From Pleurotus djamor (taxonomy: Eukaryota; Basidiomycota; Agaricomycetes; Agaricales; Pleurotaceae), in NCBI GenBank assembly GCA_029747585.1, contig JAPEVF010000038.1, positions 62,001 through 126,000 of the forward strand: a stretch of DNA of 64,000 bases, in the 5' to 3' direction. Positions within the stretch are counted from its first letter, which is position 1; each line of letters starts with the position of its first letter. A program made the translations under genes and the position numbers. Below, in pieces: positions 11,089 to 23,119 of the stretch. A model generated the notes under the pieces. The model was not told the origin of the DNA. It worked only from the letters and a program-made list of their open reading frames with translations, and did no database searches.

Positions 11089-12690
11089 TTAAAGGAGCGA
11101 GTAAACCCTGTCCCAGAGGTCTGATGTAGTCATAGGGGTGCCGATTGTCAACGAAAACTGAGACGATGCCCGAGGCGGATGTTGAGCCCATCCTGGTACC
11201 ACACGTCTTATATAATCTGAAGTTGGTCGTACCGCTTCTTTCGTTATTGGTGAACACCCGAACGAAATATATTTGAGACCCTTTAAAATTCGTGATTTGT
11301 CGACTTCGGGAAACCCGGTGGGGGAGGTATTGACATATAACGATGCATTCTGTAGGTTGTATTCCGGGTCGTTTGTGGAAGTGTAAAGAGCGGAGAGCGC
11401 GGAGATGTGAAGGTTGGTATGTGTTGGCCTAGAGGGAGTTGGATTGAGAAAAAGGACGGTGAGATCCTTCATAGTTTCTGTGAGGGTCTTCAGATCTTGG
11501 GAAGTGAGTTGCAGTGGGTATGGGTGGATGATGATTAACCGCGTGAGGTGACGAAGGTCCAAAAGAGGTCTCAGATCGTCAAAGCTGAGGGGCTGATCAA
11601 AGGGACCGATTGTTGCAGGAGAATATTCGGTGGATTCAAGCTCAAAATCTGTTAAGTATGGGGATTTTTGTGTGATCATAGCGAGAAGACGGTGGACGCT
11701 CTCAGGAGGTTCAATCACGTCAGACTTTAGGGCGAGTGTGTCAAGTCTTGTGAAGCTTTCAACGCCAGAGGAGAAGCACGCAAGAGCGCGATCAAAGCGG
11801 CATGATATGGCTATGTGTCGAAGTGCAGCGAAGGAGTCGCATCTCAGCTGGTCTGAGAACATGGAGGAAGGATCATCGATGGTGGTTTCAAGTTCATCTG
11901 TAATGAGCTTGGCTAGACGAGGAAGTTTCGCGAGGGTGTGGGTGACGTCGACGGATAGCCAGGTAGGCATGATTGTGAGTGACTCGAGATCTTGCAATGA
12001 GGAGAGGAACTCAATGGTCGAGAAGGGGCTGTTTATATGGACAAAATTGAAGGTCAATTGTCGCAGACGCAAGGGCTTCATCTCCGTCGTCAACAGGAGA
12101 GTAAGAATGCCCCGAAACCATTCAGGGTCTTCATCGTTTGCAGTTAGTCCAACGAAACCAGCGTAGAATGTTAAGGAGGTGATTCGAGGATGAGCGAAAA
12201 GCCGGATGATACTTGCATCGAAAGGACAGGCCAGAGTCTTCAAATTAGGTAACAGCCTTTGAAGAGAGCCAATGGCGTAAATGATGTCTTCGATTGAGAC
12301 ATACTCGTCTCCTCTCAGCGAAAACGCTTTCACCCGACTGGCATACCGATTGAAAACCTTCCAATCATCCTGGGTGATCTCACGAACAAAGCGCTTCAAA
12401 TAAAATCAGCAAAACGGTCCTCTCAACGCGCGTGGATGGAAGCAACATACATATGTTCCTCTAAGCTCGGACACTGGTGCCAATAAACAGAATAGATGGT
12501 AGTGATCATCAACGACTTCCCATTCGATGTCGAGGACTCCTTCGGCCCAAAGTTTGCACACGAAGAGATGAGATGCATTGGATATACGCTCGGAAAACTG
12601 AAAAATCAGCGAAAGGAGTTCCGGGATCGATAGGACCCGTTGCGTTGCTGAACCAGGAGTTTGTATTGGGGCCTAACGCAAGCAGGGGGT
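11089..12690 (-). CDS. F-box/LRR-like protein
   Basis: Main exon 12399-11089 encodes about 435 residues of irregular leucine-rich repeats (LPNLKTLACPFDASIIRLF, LRHLTRLIIIHPYPL). It joins in phase through a 57-nt intron (GTATGT...GAAG) to an upstream exon carrying the F-box region: LSIPELLSLIFQFSERI, LFVCKLWAEGVLDIEW and HLFCLLAPVSELRGTY. This layout (short F-box, 'VCKLWAE', then 'ITQDDWKVFNRYASRVKAF') is a common basidiomycete SCF adaptor type. The same pattern is seen in the gene at 34685-36277. The first exon is not resolved: the F-box frame is open back to an acceptor-like TTAG near 12675 and has no ATG there. The 5' end given is therefore approximate. A TATATAA string lies about 150 nt further upstream. 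Confidence 0.7.
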
Positions 12691-12699
12691 CCTAAGAAT

Positions 12700-13760
12700 G
12701 GAGAACCATTTATCAACGCCTTGTCGCGACGAAACATTAAACAACTTACAGTCTGAGGTAAGGAGTAGGAGACGGTCAGAGGAAGGAGCCTAGACCAAGG
12801 GTAGCAGAGGCAATTAGTCTTATATAATTGACTTCCTCGTATAAGAAGTTGACATCGAAAAACGACAGCATTGATGAACTCCGTCTACACCAAGACCAGT
12901 GTCGGCTTTTTCAACGACTCTAAATCCTGCCACGGGGAGCTAAGAAAGCACCTCAGACCACCTAAACATACCCTGATTTCTTTGGGCAGAGTAAGCACCG
13001 CCAAGTCAAGCTGATCTTCGAGAATCGGCGTTGCAATTTGCGAGGATGAGAGTCAGAAAAGGCTTTAAAATCGAGTGACGAGTAGACAAAGTGCTCAATG
13101 ACGACGGCGACAGACAAAGAAGGGAAACCAGTGTGGAATGCTGCCAAAATGCTGCAAAACGGAAACCAGCGACGGTGCTAGGCTCGAATTCCAGCCTCTA
13201 TGACGGGAGGATGACAGTCGATCCTCTTACGACGGTGCAACTTCAACGTTCAACTCAACTTCGAAACAGGAAATCAAAATCATGTGATATAGGAGAAGAA
13301 GGGGCTTTCCGGCATCTCCAACACCCATCACAGAGTCGTTCGCGCCTTTGAACTCTATGCCTTATGGCTGGTTATACGCCTTTTAGCATGTAAAGAAGAT
13401 TATACATGGTGTGAGCTTACAGCTCAAACGATCTCCACGGTGGATGTGTGGATTGTGCGTCCGTCGAAGTTTCTGACCCCGGGGCTCCTCATTTTCCGCT
13501 CCGTCTCTTTCAACTTCGAATTGTATGAAGCAAGGGGCCGTTACTGGGTTATTTACCACAAAGTTACAGAGCCTCGTTGTCTCCAAACCATTTAATCCCT
13601 GAGCCCCCCGTGCCAGAGCCCCCCGTGCCAACCTAGTCAGAGCATTGGTAGGAGTCGCTTGTTATCTCAAAGAACGGATCATTGGCAATCTCGTCATGAG
13701 AATGGAGAGCCTGCTCGCAATATTTCTTTCAAACATCACATATGTATGTGTAGGTTTGAC
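12700..13760. other. Intergenic, no supported gene
   Basis: Short frames only. A repeated phrase (GAGCCCCCCGTGCCA, near 13600-13630) occurs twice in tandem. Otherwise nothing recognisable. Confidence 0.45.
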
Positions 13761-14847
13761 CTACCAGGTCATTGCCGAGACAACGAATTCCAAGGCGTTC
13801 TTGTAGATGGATTCCATCTTGCTCATGTCCTCAATGGTAAGACGGTTAGGGATAGACAGGTAGCGTTCACAATTCTCGGGCTTGCTAGGACCATCGAGCG
13901 CTTTGACATAGAGGAACGTGAAGTGGAATTGATTCATGACAACGCCACGGATAGTTTTATGTGGTCCCCTATATGGCAAGAAATCAGCAAAGGAAACGGT
14001 AGAGAGTTGTGAATGACACAAAGCCCCACTTTGCGAGTGCCTGCATTTTTCGAAATGCGCGTCCAATCAAATTGAAGTTGTCAGCATCACGGGTAACAGG
14101 CGTGGTATCCATGACGTAGAACACAGAGGCAGCACATCTCTTTGGGTCATCCGTTGAAGTCAGGAAACAAGCTGGAAGAGATTGAACAATGAGAATAGGG
14201 GTTGACGTTGAGACATTGGTCGATGAAGAGAGGAATATGTAGGGTGCTACGAACATGAGCATAGGCCTCCGGAATGAGAGTGTCCGTGACTTTGAGAAGG
14301 TGGGAATGGAACACATATTATCCAGTCGAGAAAACCTTCAAGTTCTTTTTCTCCGCATTCGATTTTTCTCGACGGGACAACCATGGTTGATCCCGTTGGG
14401 AGGAGAGACCGGATAGCGCGAAAGAACAGAGCAATGTGAAACGCGGACGTTTTTTCCTATCATTCAAAGTGGATTAGCCGTGTGTGGATGTGAAAACGGG
14501 TTGAGTAAAAGAGTGCTCACGCCGATTGGGCTGGTGCGACACAATTGCTCGAGTCCTTCGTGCAACTCAGTCAATGCCGATTCATAGTTCCCCTCATTGA
14601 GAACGGGAGGTGGAGTGTTTACTGGCTCAAGCCAACCCTTGGGAGCTAGCCGCATATTGCTTTCTAAGTCGCCGCTGGCGGGTTGTTGGTTGTCCTCAAT
14701 CGCACCTAAGGCGGAAGGCAGGTTATTTGGGTGGAGGAGAGGCGAGGGGTTCTCCTCACTTTTTGAGGCGTCGTTGTTGTCATCGGTACGTTTCCGCTTG
14801 TTAGAAGGGGCAGTAGAAGAGTCAGTCTGAGAGTGAGTGGTCGACAT
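13761..14847 (-). CDS. Probable multi-exon gene of unknown function
   Basis: First exon starts at an ATG at 14847: Ser/Thr/Asp-rich, with a basic patch (NKRKRTDDNNDASK) that could serve as a nuclear localisation signal. It ends LEQLCRTSPIG before a GTGAGC donor. Downstream, coding-like segments in several frames follow on the same strand: FHIALFFRAIRSLLPTG, LIPEAYAHVRSTLHIPLFI, YVMDTTPVTRDADNFNL, and a last one ending KNALEFVVSAMTW with a stop at 13761. I could not join them all in one frame. The gene is either spliced in a way I cannot resolve or partly decayed. No domain is recognised. Confidence 0.45.
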
Positions 14848-15739
14848 GGGAGAGGAAGAGGATGGATAGGAGGTGGGTTAGATGTCGATAGGGATGCCCG
14901 ACAGGGAGCTTCAGGGGCGAACAGGTACCTCGCTAGATTCGTTGAAGATGCGCAAGGCAGCATCAGTACACTCAAGTAGCTCGCGCGAGGTCTGTGAGAA
15001 GGTATATACATATATTTAGCATTCATATCCAAGCTTCGATTGAATTTGCCAAGCACTTAGCCACAGTTGCATCTCCGGGGTAAGGTATTATATGGGGACA
15101 CCCATGACCTGGATGTGCCGTAAAATATCCCAAGGAGGTATTGACGATTCCATTTGTTGGCCTATTGTCTACCCCACGTCTGGAACCAGCCAGTGACAGT
15201 TACTTCGTATCCATACCTATCAAGATATACAGGCTGTAGAAGACAACCATCATGCCTCCGTGCATCATGGGACCAAACGCCCCGGGCAACGAGGATTCTA
15301 GAAGATATACCAAATCGAATAGGCAGATGAATTACATTGTATCCAACCTACTGACGATAAAAAAGGAAGATATGGCTGAAGAGAGAGAGAGCATGAAAAG
15401 AGGAAGAGACCTAGAGAGAAAGAAAATGCTGTGGTGTCTAAATAGATGTGCGTGCTACAATGAAGAAAGAGAAAGGAATACAGTGGGGTGGTAGGAATCC
15501 TATGTACATGTGGGGATAAAGTCGATAACTGGGGTGCCCGCGAGGCGAGGAGAGGCAGATGAACTCATTATTTACGCAAGGGTAAGGTCCGTTGAAGGTG
15601 TGGTCCATGGGTGATTATAGGTAGCGAAGTTAACGGAGAGTTCGCTGGGGGATGTGAGAGTGCCGGCACCGTCTATATGATCTACACCAGGAGAATTAGC
15701 AAAGGGACTGGAAGTAGAGACGGAACGTCGGCGTACCAT
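14848..15739. other. Intergenic, no supported gene
   Basis: Includes a purine-rich tract at about 15360-15480. Nothing codes convincingly. Confidence 0.45.
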
Positions 15740-16420
15740 CTAGGCTGAAGCCATCGTCTGCGTCCTCTGGAAATCACGGACAAACTCAAACTGGGGTCCC
15801 GTCTCCGGACTATGCGGAAACCTCTTGCACTTCTCTACCGTCCTCCACTCCCTTGCGATGATATTCAACGCTTCAATCCCGTCTTTGGCAATGCCGCTCT
15901 GGACCAGCCAGCACCCAACGACCAATCCCGTTCTTCCTATTCCTCCTCGGCAGTGCACCGCGCTGACCCTCCCGCGTTTCTCGTTATCACGCAGAACGGC
16001 AAAGATCTGATTCATATGGTCGATAGAGTCCGGGAGTGATCGGTCACGGATGGGAAAACGATGATACTCGATGGCAGAGGTAGCGATTCCGAGAGCAGCG
16101 GCCCGAGTGGCGAGCGTGTCTGCATAGGGGGACAATTCACCACATTCTGTGAGGTCGATGAAAGTTCGGACACCAGCTTTCAGAAGGGCGTCGAGCTTTT
16201 GCCGACAGGGAATGAGGACTTTGGGCGTCCATGGGTACTCGCATGCGAGTAAAAGGGGAGTGGCCCAGTATGAGTTGGGGATGGGGCGAGGATACATGGC
16301 CGTCAAAGGCCAGGATCGCTTGGTAGGCGAGTTGGAAGCGATATCTTGGATGTAAAGGTCTGCTGTGGGCATGCTTAATTTTCTGGAAGGGGAACTTGGT
16401 TGTTGTGGTGCAGGCGACAT
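15740..16420 (-). CDS. Small Cys-based protein phosphatase (dual-specificity/CDKN3-like)
   Basis: Intronless frame. The active-site loop HCRGGIGRTG fits HCX5R, with Cys as nucleophile and Arg binding phosphate. An upstream Asp-containing stretch (HRFPIRDRSLPD) is a candidate general-acid region. Earlier blocks FIDLTECGELSPY and WATPLLLACEYP match small bacterial/fungal phosphatases that also clear protein phosphotyrosine. The end reads PETGPQFEFVRDFQ. Two in-frame ATGs are plausible, 16420 (MSPAPQQPSS) and 16372 (MPTADLY). A TATA-like box lies just upstream of 16420, so the shorter form may be the real one. Substrate unknown; a cell-cycle role as in KAP/CDKN3 is inference from similarity only. 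Confidence 0.85.
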   Translation of the reverse strand: MSPAPQQPSSPSRKLSMPTADLYIQDIASNSPTKRSWPLTAMYPRPIPNSYWATPLLLACEYPWTPKVLIPCRQKLDALLKAGVRTFIDLTECGELSPYADTLATRAAALGIATSAIEYHRFPIRDRSLPDSIDHMNQIFAVLRDNEKRGRVSAVHCRGGIGRTGLVVGCWLVQSGIAKDGIEALNIIAREWRTVEKCKRFPHSPETGPQFEFVRDFQRTQTMASA

Positions 16421-16430
16421 GGGAGGCAGA

Positions 16431-16440
16431 CCTTTATATA
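16431..16440 (-). promoter_or_regulatory. TATA-like box of the phosphatase gene
   Basis: TATATAAAGG on the minus strand. It is 11 nt from the ATG at 16420 and 59 nt from the ATG at 16372, which favours the latter as the start. Confidence 0.4.
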
Positions 16441-18536
16441 CGTGACAGACGCGGATAAAAGGATAGAAATGCGGTGAAAAGCGTGGAAAGGGGTTTGTTT
16501 TGAGATAGGAAGGACTCGGTTCGCTGATACGGAACTCGAGGCAAAGGCGATGATGGTGGTGCTGGAACAAGAACCGTTGTGTGGCTGGATGGAAACCACA
16601 CCTCCCCCAAGACCCGTGGGAAGATTCCAAAATGGCACGCCGACGCTAATCTGGACCCTGCATATGTTCTCTCCGTCAATCCATTGCCTAGACAATTCCA
16701 CAGCCAGGGTCGACGTGGACGCCTTCGTTTCAAAAATCGTTCTGCGATGTCCAGAACAATCTCTTCGTTATTCTTAGTAGGAATACGCACATAAGGAAGA
16801 GGTTCACTCAACCGAAGAATCGCGATCGTGATCTTGAAATTATGGAAAGCCGGACTGGTCAGCTCAAAGGACGTCTTTGAAGCCAAAACCACATTTTTGA
16901 GACTCCCGTCTACGTTTGGCAAGAAGAGACCCCGAACAGGGCGAAGTCGGCAGGGAAAAGCTTCATCACTACAGAACAATCACCGTCTCGCCTCACAAAC
17001 GAGGAGGCTCTGTGAATTAGCCACTAAAATTAATCATACAGCTTCTGAGAACTGTCTCTAATACGTAGCTTAAGTCTTCAAGCTTCAACAATGAACGAAA
17101 TGGATTCCGGCAGGCACAGCGGCGGGGAGATAGGAGATGGGACTAAGAGAGAGGAGAGATAGGAGGGGGACGAAGGAGGCCACAGCAAGGGGGAGGACAG
17201 ACAAATAGAATCTCCAAAGACTAGAGCTCACCAGCTAGAAATTTGTCTTTATCCATGAGATGGATTTGCTGGAGAATGGGATCTGGATATAGTAGCAAAA
17301 GAAGGAACCAAACACTAAGCAGCTTACCTGGGAAATATACTTGGGGAAGCGATGAGAGTGCTCTATCATGGGTTCCCTCATGCCTAACTCGTATTATACG
17401 CGACTCAAGCGCTCCTTTGTTTTTTCAAGACTCTCGAGTATACTCCATTCTCATACCTACAATACTCAGCCCTTTGAGATCACTCTCACGACCACCCTGC
17501 CCTCCGAGTTCGCTTCGCCTTCGAAATTCTTTCAAGCCTACTACGCGCTCCTTCATGACTCTCATATACGTACAAGGGTTTGTCTACATTCTTGTACTTA
17601 CGAGGCTCTAATCTCTTCCCGACGACTCTCACCACTTCCTTTGCTGCTCGAAGCTCCTTCCTCCCCACGAACCTTATCTCGTACTTTCTGATCCTAGCTC
17701 AACACTATGAAGGGGGTTTGAAACACCAAATGACAGTGTTGGTGATTTGGGAGCGGGTCATGATCGAAGCAGCTATGGAGAGTAACAGTAGGTCGTAATC
17801 GGAGCACTGAGAAAGTAGATGAGTAGCCATCGAAGAAGAGACCTTGAGATAAACTTACGAACGGCTCGCGAACGGATGACGCAAATGGGAGCCGGTGTGC
17901 ATTCGTCAACTGGCCAGGTGCCTCATTGAACACGATTTAAGTCTTGCAGTTTAAGTGCCTCTGACAGCAGCAATTGGTGTGGAAGAGTACACGATCGAGG
18001 AGCCCGAGTCTCGGTGGGGAAAAGGGTGGTAAGCGGGGTTGCGCAGGGATGTAGATAGATACAAGGAGGGTTCAGGTTGCCTCTGGCTGACCGGGCTGGT
18101 AAATTTTGGCGTTAGTGTGTCGGTAAAAGTATTCAAAGACGGAGTAGAAAGTGAGCTATGTGTCCCGGGCTATCATCGCACTTCCTGCGTCCAACACGGT
18201 CGTCTCCATACCCCCTGTACCCCTGGGAGGAGGTCCTCCTGTGTATGGTCGAGGCGCATCCATGTTGAATCCGTCACCTACGCCTTTCGGGGGTCCTTCT
18301 CTGGCAGCCCTGGACCGGAATCTCAAAATGGTTTTTGGTCCGATTTCTGACTACCCGTTCCAGCTTTCCATATGAAATCCAACGTGGCTTCATACATGTA
18401 ACCGTTAACCTCGGTGTTTCAACCTCTCAGCGTTTGATATGACGGGAAGGGAAGACGGGAGCGTGTTACAAGCAAGTTTGGGCATTTCATTTGCTACAGG
18501 GTTAAGGATATAATTATGTTATTGACCGCTAACGCT
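16441..18536. other. Long intergenic stretch between phosphatase and cyclophilin
   Basis: A minus-strand frame at 16979-16720 looks mildly protein-like (LPNVDGSLKNVVLASKT, then AFHNFKITIAILRL) but has no recognised family and overlaps the phosphatase leader. A plus-strand frame at about 18151-18375 is Pro/Gly-rich (PPVPLGGGPPVYGRG) without a clear start. Neither is strong enough to call. Confidence 0.4.
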
Positions 18537-19290
18537 TTAGACAGTGCCGCTCGCTGAGATGGTGACCTTGGCTTTGGTGGTACCAGATGCCGAGCCGAGG
18601 CTCTCGATCTTCTTGACGAGATCCATACCCTCAACGACCTCACCTGCGCGAAATCATGAGTGGGGGGCATTAAACACTTTGGGACGTAGGGGACTCACCG
18701 AAGACAACGTGGGCACCATCGAGCCAGGAAGTGACGACGGTTGTGATGAAGAATTGGGATCCGTTCGTGTTCTTTCCAGCGTTCGCCATGGAGAGGAGAC
18801 CGGGCTTGGTGTGCTTCAGCTGGAAGTTCTCATCTAATCGCCGATGATGATGATGGTGATTAGATCATTACAGCTCAGAGACGGACGAGTGAGTACTCAC
18901 CTGCAAACTTTTCACCGTAGATCGACTTTCCACCAGTTCCATTGCCCCTGGTGAAATCGCCACCCTGAAGCATGAAGTTGGGGATGACACGGTGGAAGCT
19001 GGATCCCGCGTATCCGAAACCATGCTGGCCAGTGGCAAGCTCGCGGAAATTTTTCGCGGTCTTTGGGACGACATCGTCGAAGAGTTTGAAAACGATTCTG
19101 CCGGAAGGCTGGCTGTTGATGGTGATATCGAACTAGATTGATGTAGATAATAATGAAAAAGGCACGAAACATGAAGTCAGCGTTCGTTCATTGAATTAGA
19201 GATGAAGATGAAAGCGTAGATAAGGGTCGATAATGAAAACAACGAGGCGATGAGAAGGAGGGAACATGGACACACATAAACGTTGGCCAT
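18537..19290 (-). CDS. CPR1: Cyclophilin A-type peptidyl-prolyl isomerase
   Basis: Four exons join in phase. The first encodes only MANVY (19290-19276), followed by a 143-nt intron with its acceptor at 19133; two shorter introns follow. The roughly 162-residue product has the whole cyclophilin core: [47 protein letters not shown] (with the catalytic Arg), [28 protein letters not shown], and [14 protein letters not shown] (Trp of the cyclosporin site). There is no signal or targeting peptide, so it is cytosolic. It catalyses cis-trans isomerisation of Xaa-Pro bonds and would bind cyclosporin A. Length and motifs are standard; nothing is missing. Confidence 0.96.
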
Positions 19291-20629
19291 CTCTGGTAGT
19301 GGTTGGGTGGTTGGTGGTGGTGGTGTTTGAGTGAAGGTCGTATCGATGGAGTTGTTGGGAACTGGAATAAAAAGGGGACTCGGCGGACACCGATTCGGAG
19401 ATGTAACTCTTTCTTGACCCCACCCCAAGCGTACTCACCCACCATCGATGGTCTCATCATAGCGTCTGTCTCACATGATTTATGATTCATCCATCAACCA
19501 TCGATGATGGCGATGCACTTGATGAGTACCGAGTCCTTTTTACCCATGGTAAAGCAGGTATACCGTTATCAAGGCACGTTGGATGCGTTCAGTCTTGGGA
19601 AAGTTGAAGTATCCTGGCGCTGCGCATCGGTGGTCGGCGAAAGCATCTTGTTTTCAGAACGTGCTTGGAGGGTGGACAGGTCCAATGGCAATTAACTATC
19701 GCATCTCCAAGATTAGACAAAAACCACTTCCATACCAGCGCTCGGTGAACTGCATTCGACCCCCATTTGTCTCCGCACCAGGTTCTAGCGTGCTTGAGTG
19801 CATGAGTAAGTACATGAAGTGTAAGTAATGCAGTACGAGCGCTTGAGCTTCCATTAGCACGCATAGCCAACGCGTTTTCCAAGTACTCCCCAGATGGGAA
19901 ATAAAAGAAAGCCATGGCTCTGCAGATGAGCCAGTACGCCGGTGAATAGCATCTCAGCTGACCGACATGTGCCTTTCATTCAATTGAGATGACGGTGCTG
20001 TTAACTCATTGTTCCCTCGATCTGACCGCTTAGATGCAACCGCGGTCAAAGGCTATACGTACGGGTACTTGAGGACATTAAATGTACCCGAACCCTTGAA
20101 CCTGTGGAGATCCAACGCCAACGATGCGAGATACTCCATACCACCGACGCCGTCTCAGGGATGTTAAAGGAGCTTTCAGGAGAGCTTCACACGGATCACC
20201 TGATACACGCCCCTAGGCCTGTGATCACAACGCGACTTCGCATCCTTTTTTGTTAGCTCAGCGCTCAGCTACCATCTTCTGTAACGACCATTGACGCAAT
20301 GGGCATTCTCATATACCAGAGCGCCAGCGAAATCCTCACAAAACTCATACATAGCTATACGATGGGATTGCTCATCTCGGTTTTGTCTCGGTTTGAGTAA
20401 TACCTAGGAAGTGGTCCTTGGGTGTTGACACTTTCAATCCCTCCCGGTTGAACTGATTTGCAATACTGTTGAAATGAGGTGAGCGAATAATTTCTTTCTG
20501 ACTTGACAAATGTATAAATTAAGTACTGTCCATGCCTCCGTAGAACCCCACGCCGCGTTCGCGTGCCTCATGCACCGCATGCGATAGGATTTACGATTAA
20601 ACAGCAAGGCAGAACACTCATCGCCGACG
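19291..20629. other. Intergenic, no supported gene
   Basis: Only short frames on both strands. It contains the promoter region shared by the divergent cyclophilin and HET genes. Confidence 0.45.
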
Positions 20630-23119
20630 ATGCCATTCAGCCGTCGTTTTCCGTTTTACAAGTTTCGCAGCTCTAACTCGAAGCAGCAAAGGGTGTTCAT
20701 TGTGGAAAGCGCGCAGAAAGCGGGTCAGGTCGCTCAAGCACCGATTCCTTCTACAAGTTCTACGGTGCTTCCCCCTGTTGATGTCCATGACAGCGAGGAC
20801 AAGGTCGACCAGAAAGACCGACCTCGAATGGATGCACCAACGCCTCTGGCGGTCGAGCCTGTGCCGAGCGTCGAACACATCGAAACCCCCGGGACAATAC
20901 ATACATGCCATGAAAACGGTGGACCACTTGCCCATGACTCTTGGAAGCACTTGATGACTGGCGAACAGCTAGTTTACGTTACCACCTGGAACACATTGAA
21001 TACTGGAAAACAAACACATCTCTGCGGACTCTGCTCTATTCTGTTCGATTTCACCCGAGTCAAATCAGCCAAGGATGACGTCGAGTATACGTTTGTGCTT
21101 GAAGTCCGTTCAATGGATGAAAGTGATTTCCTGGACGTGCACCCAGTGTGTACACCGCGGTTGCGAGTCAAGATTCAGGGTAAAGGGCGGTATCAGGACT
21201 ACTGTCTCTACGCTCCAGAAGGTAAGTTTCCCCAATATGTGACCCAAGATGTTGGGCTGATTGGATTTCTCACAGACAGTGCAGCGACTGGTTACATTGC
21301 CACACGACCTCCCTGTTCAACCCTTTCGCTCGAACAAGCGTGTCATCTCTCCTTGCAACGAATGAACGAGTGCCTGTCGAACCACACCGAATGTCCCAAG
21401 CCCAAGCCCGTTGTTCTACCCACTCGTGTCATTGATTGCTCGGACCCTTCGAATCCTCGTCTTGTTGTCACTGCTGGTATGCTGTCGTCCTACATGGCGC
21501 TGAGTTACGTTTGGGGTCCAGCAACGGCCCACATCACTCTGAAATCCAATATCGACAAGTACATGTCTGGTATAGATCCCACTTCCATACCACGGACGAT
21601 TCGGGACGCGATCAACGTCACATATAAATTGGGGCAACAATATCTATGGGTCGACGCATTCTGCATCATCCAAGATTCGACTGAGGACAAGGACAACGAG
21701 CTCGTCCGTATGGGGCAGATTTATCGAGATGCCCACATTACTATCGTTGCCTCTCGATCCGCCCATTCAGATGCGGGTATCCCGCTCGACTTTATCGTGC
21801 CCGAGTATTACGACAACCATCCTAAGTTCTGTGTTTGCTTAGAAGACGGATGCCTGGGTGAAGTGGCTATTTTCACGGCTGGTCGATCCGACTATGCTCA
21901 GGAAGAACCCGTTGATGCGAGGGGATGGTGCTTCCAAGAACGATTTCTCTCGCCGCGCAAGCTCGTGTATACGTCGAGGTTTCTCGAGTACCAGTGTCAA
22001 TCTGATGCCGTGCCGGTGAACAACGCTATCAAGTGGGCACCTACGGAGACTCTCAACAATATCGCTTTCAAACTCTCCGATGATGACATCCACAATGTCG
22101 TTTCCAACTGGACACCGGAGGATTGGGGTTCTATACAGATGGAGTGGGTCAAAGCCGTTTCGAATTACACGCACCGTGCGCTTTCGCGTCCAGAAGATAA
22201 GTTGGTGGCATTTGCGGGTATTGCAGAACAGTTTTTTAGGATTTGGGGAAAGAGGGCGGGGAGGTATGTTGCTGGGCTATGGGAGAATCATCTCGTGTGT
22301 GATTTACTATGGTATCGTGAGCCTTGGGAGTTTATCTACTCCTTCGGCGATGCCCGCCGGGAAACTGCATGGTCTAGAGACCCTCTCCGTCCTAGACTCT
22401 CAGGATATGTTGCCCCCTCATGGTCCTGGGCATCTGTTCAAGGCCACGTCCGTGTGGAACCTCCTACGGTGCTCACCAGCCCCGTTTGTGAGATTCTGAA
22501 ATGCGAGCTCACATTGCGCGATGAGAGGCAGCTCTATGGGCAGGTGGTCTTTTCGACGATCCGCCTTCGCGCGCTGGTGATGGTTAACCCAGTCATCTTG
22601 TGCTTCGACGAAAAGAAACCGATATCATTCCACGTTTATATCCCGACGGAGAAGCTTCGCGAGCAAGCTGGTGCATTAGCTGCGCCTGAAGACACTATTG
22701 CCATCCATGATGTCGCCGATGTCGATACTGAAGTTGATGAAGAAAGGAAGAGGAGGAAAATGACCCCCATTCTAGTTCGACGCGATGATGTGCTAGCCAT
22801 GTCTCCCTTGGGCATCTCTGAATCTCGGTACTTTGATGTAGACGCGACACTACTTGAGCGGTTAGGGTCATTTACGCTGGCATTTGATACACCTGAAGTC
22901 GTACCTTTTTGTAGGCAGACGTATCTCCTCATTCGGAAGTTTGAAGGGATTGTGGTGACCGAAGCTGAAGCCGAAGGAGAGTCTGATGGGGATGGGAGGC
23001 AATATTATAGGCGGATTGGGTATTGGAGGTTTATGGTGGGTGGAGACTCGGAGATGTCCAAGAAGGCTCCGTGGTTGGATTCAAAAACTCTCAATAGCTG
23101 TATTGTGGATTTGGTGTAG
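20630..23119 (+). CDS. HET-domain protein 1 (heterokaryon-incompatibility type)
   Basis: Open over its whole length. The HET domain begins near residue 285: YMALSYVWGPATAH, IPRTIRDAINVTYKLG, YLWVDAFCIIQDS, then RMGQIYRDAHITIVASRS. Further conserved blocks are DARGWCFQERFLSPRKLVYTS, the W-rich ending WSRDPLRPRL and APSWSWASVQGHV. The N-terminal quarter has a CxxC-like motif in a HLCGLCSILFDF context. Bases 21222-21275 (GTAAGT...CACAG) look like a real 54-nt intron that happens to be a multiple of three and free of stops. The paralogue at 56885-59118 has an intron at the same place. The likely protein is therefore 811 residues, with an 829-residue retained-intron form possible. HET proteins trigger growth arrest or cell death on non-self contact in ascomycetes; the basidiomycete role is less clear. 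Confidence 0.92.
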   Translation: MPFSRRFPFYKFRSSNSKQQRVFIVESAQKAGQVAQAPIPSTSSTVLPPVDVHDSEDKVDQKDRPRMDAPTPLAVEPVPSVEHIETPGTIHTCHENGGPLAHDSWKHLMTGEQLVYVTTWNTLNTGKQTHLCGLCSILFDFTRVKSAKDDVEYTFVLEVRSMDESDFLDVHPVCTPRLRVKIQGKGRYQDYCLYAPEGKFPQYVTQDVGLIGFLTDSAATGYIATRPPCSTLSLEQACHLSLQRMNECLSNHTECPKPKPVVLPTRVIDCSDPSNPRLVVTAGMLSSYMALSYVWGPATAHITLKSNIDKYMSGIDPTSIPRTIRDAINVTYKLGQQYLWVDAFCIIQDSTEDKDNELVRMGQIYRDAHITIVASRSAHSDAGIPLDFIVPEYYDNHPKFCVCLEDGCLGEVAIFTAGRSDYAQEEPVDARGWCFQERFLSPRKLVYTSRFLEYQCQSDAVPVNNAIKWAPTETLNNIAFKLSDDDIHNVVSNWTPEDWGSIQMEWVKAVSNYTHRALSRPEDKLVAFAGIAEQFFRIWGKRAGRYVAGLWENHLVCDLLWYREPWEFIYSFGDARRETAWSRDPLRPRLSGYVAPSWSWASVQGHVRVEPPTVLTSPVCEILKCELTLRDERQLYGQVVFSTIRLRALVMVNPVILCFDEKKPISFHVYIPTEKLREQAGALAAPEDTIAIHDVADVDTEVDEERKRRKMTPILVRRDDVLAMSPLGISESRYFDVDATLLERLGSFTLAFDTPEVVPFCRQTYLLIRKFEGIVVTEAEAEGESDGDGRQYYRRIGYWRFMVGGDSEMSKKAPWLDSKTLNSCIVDLV

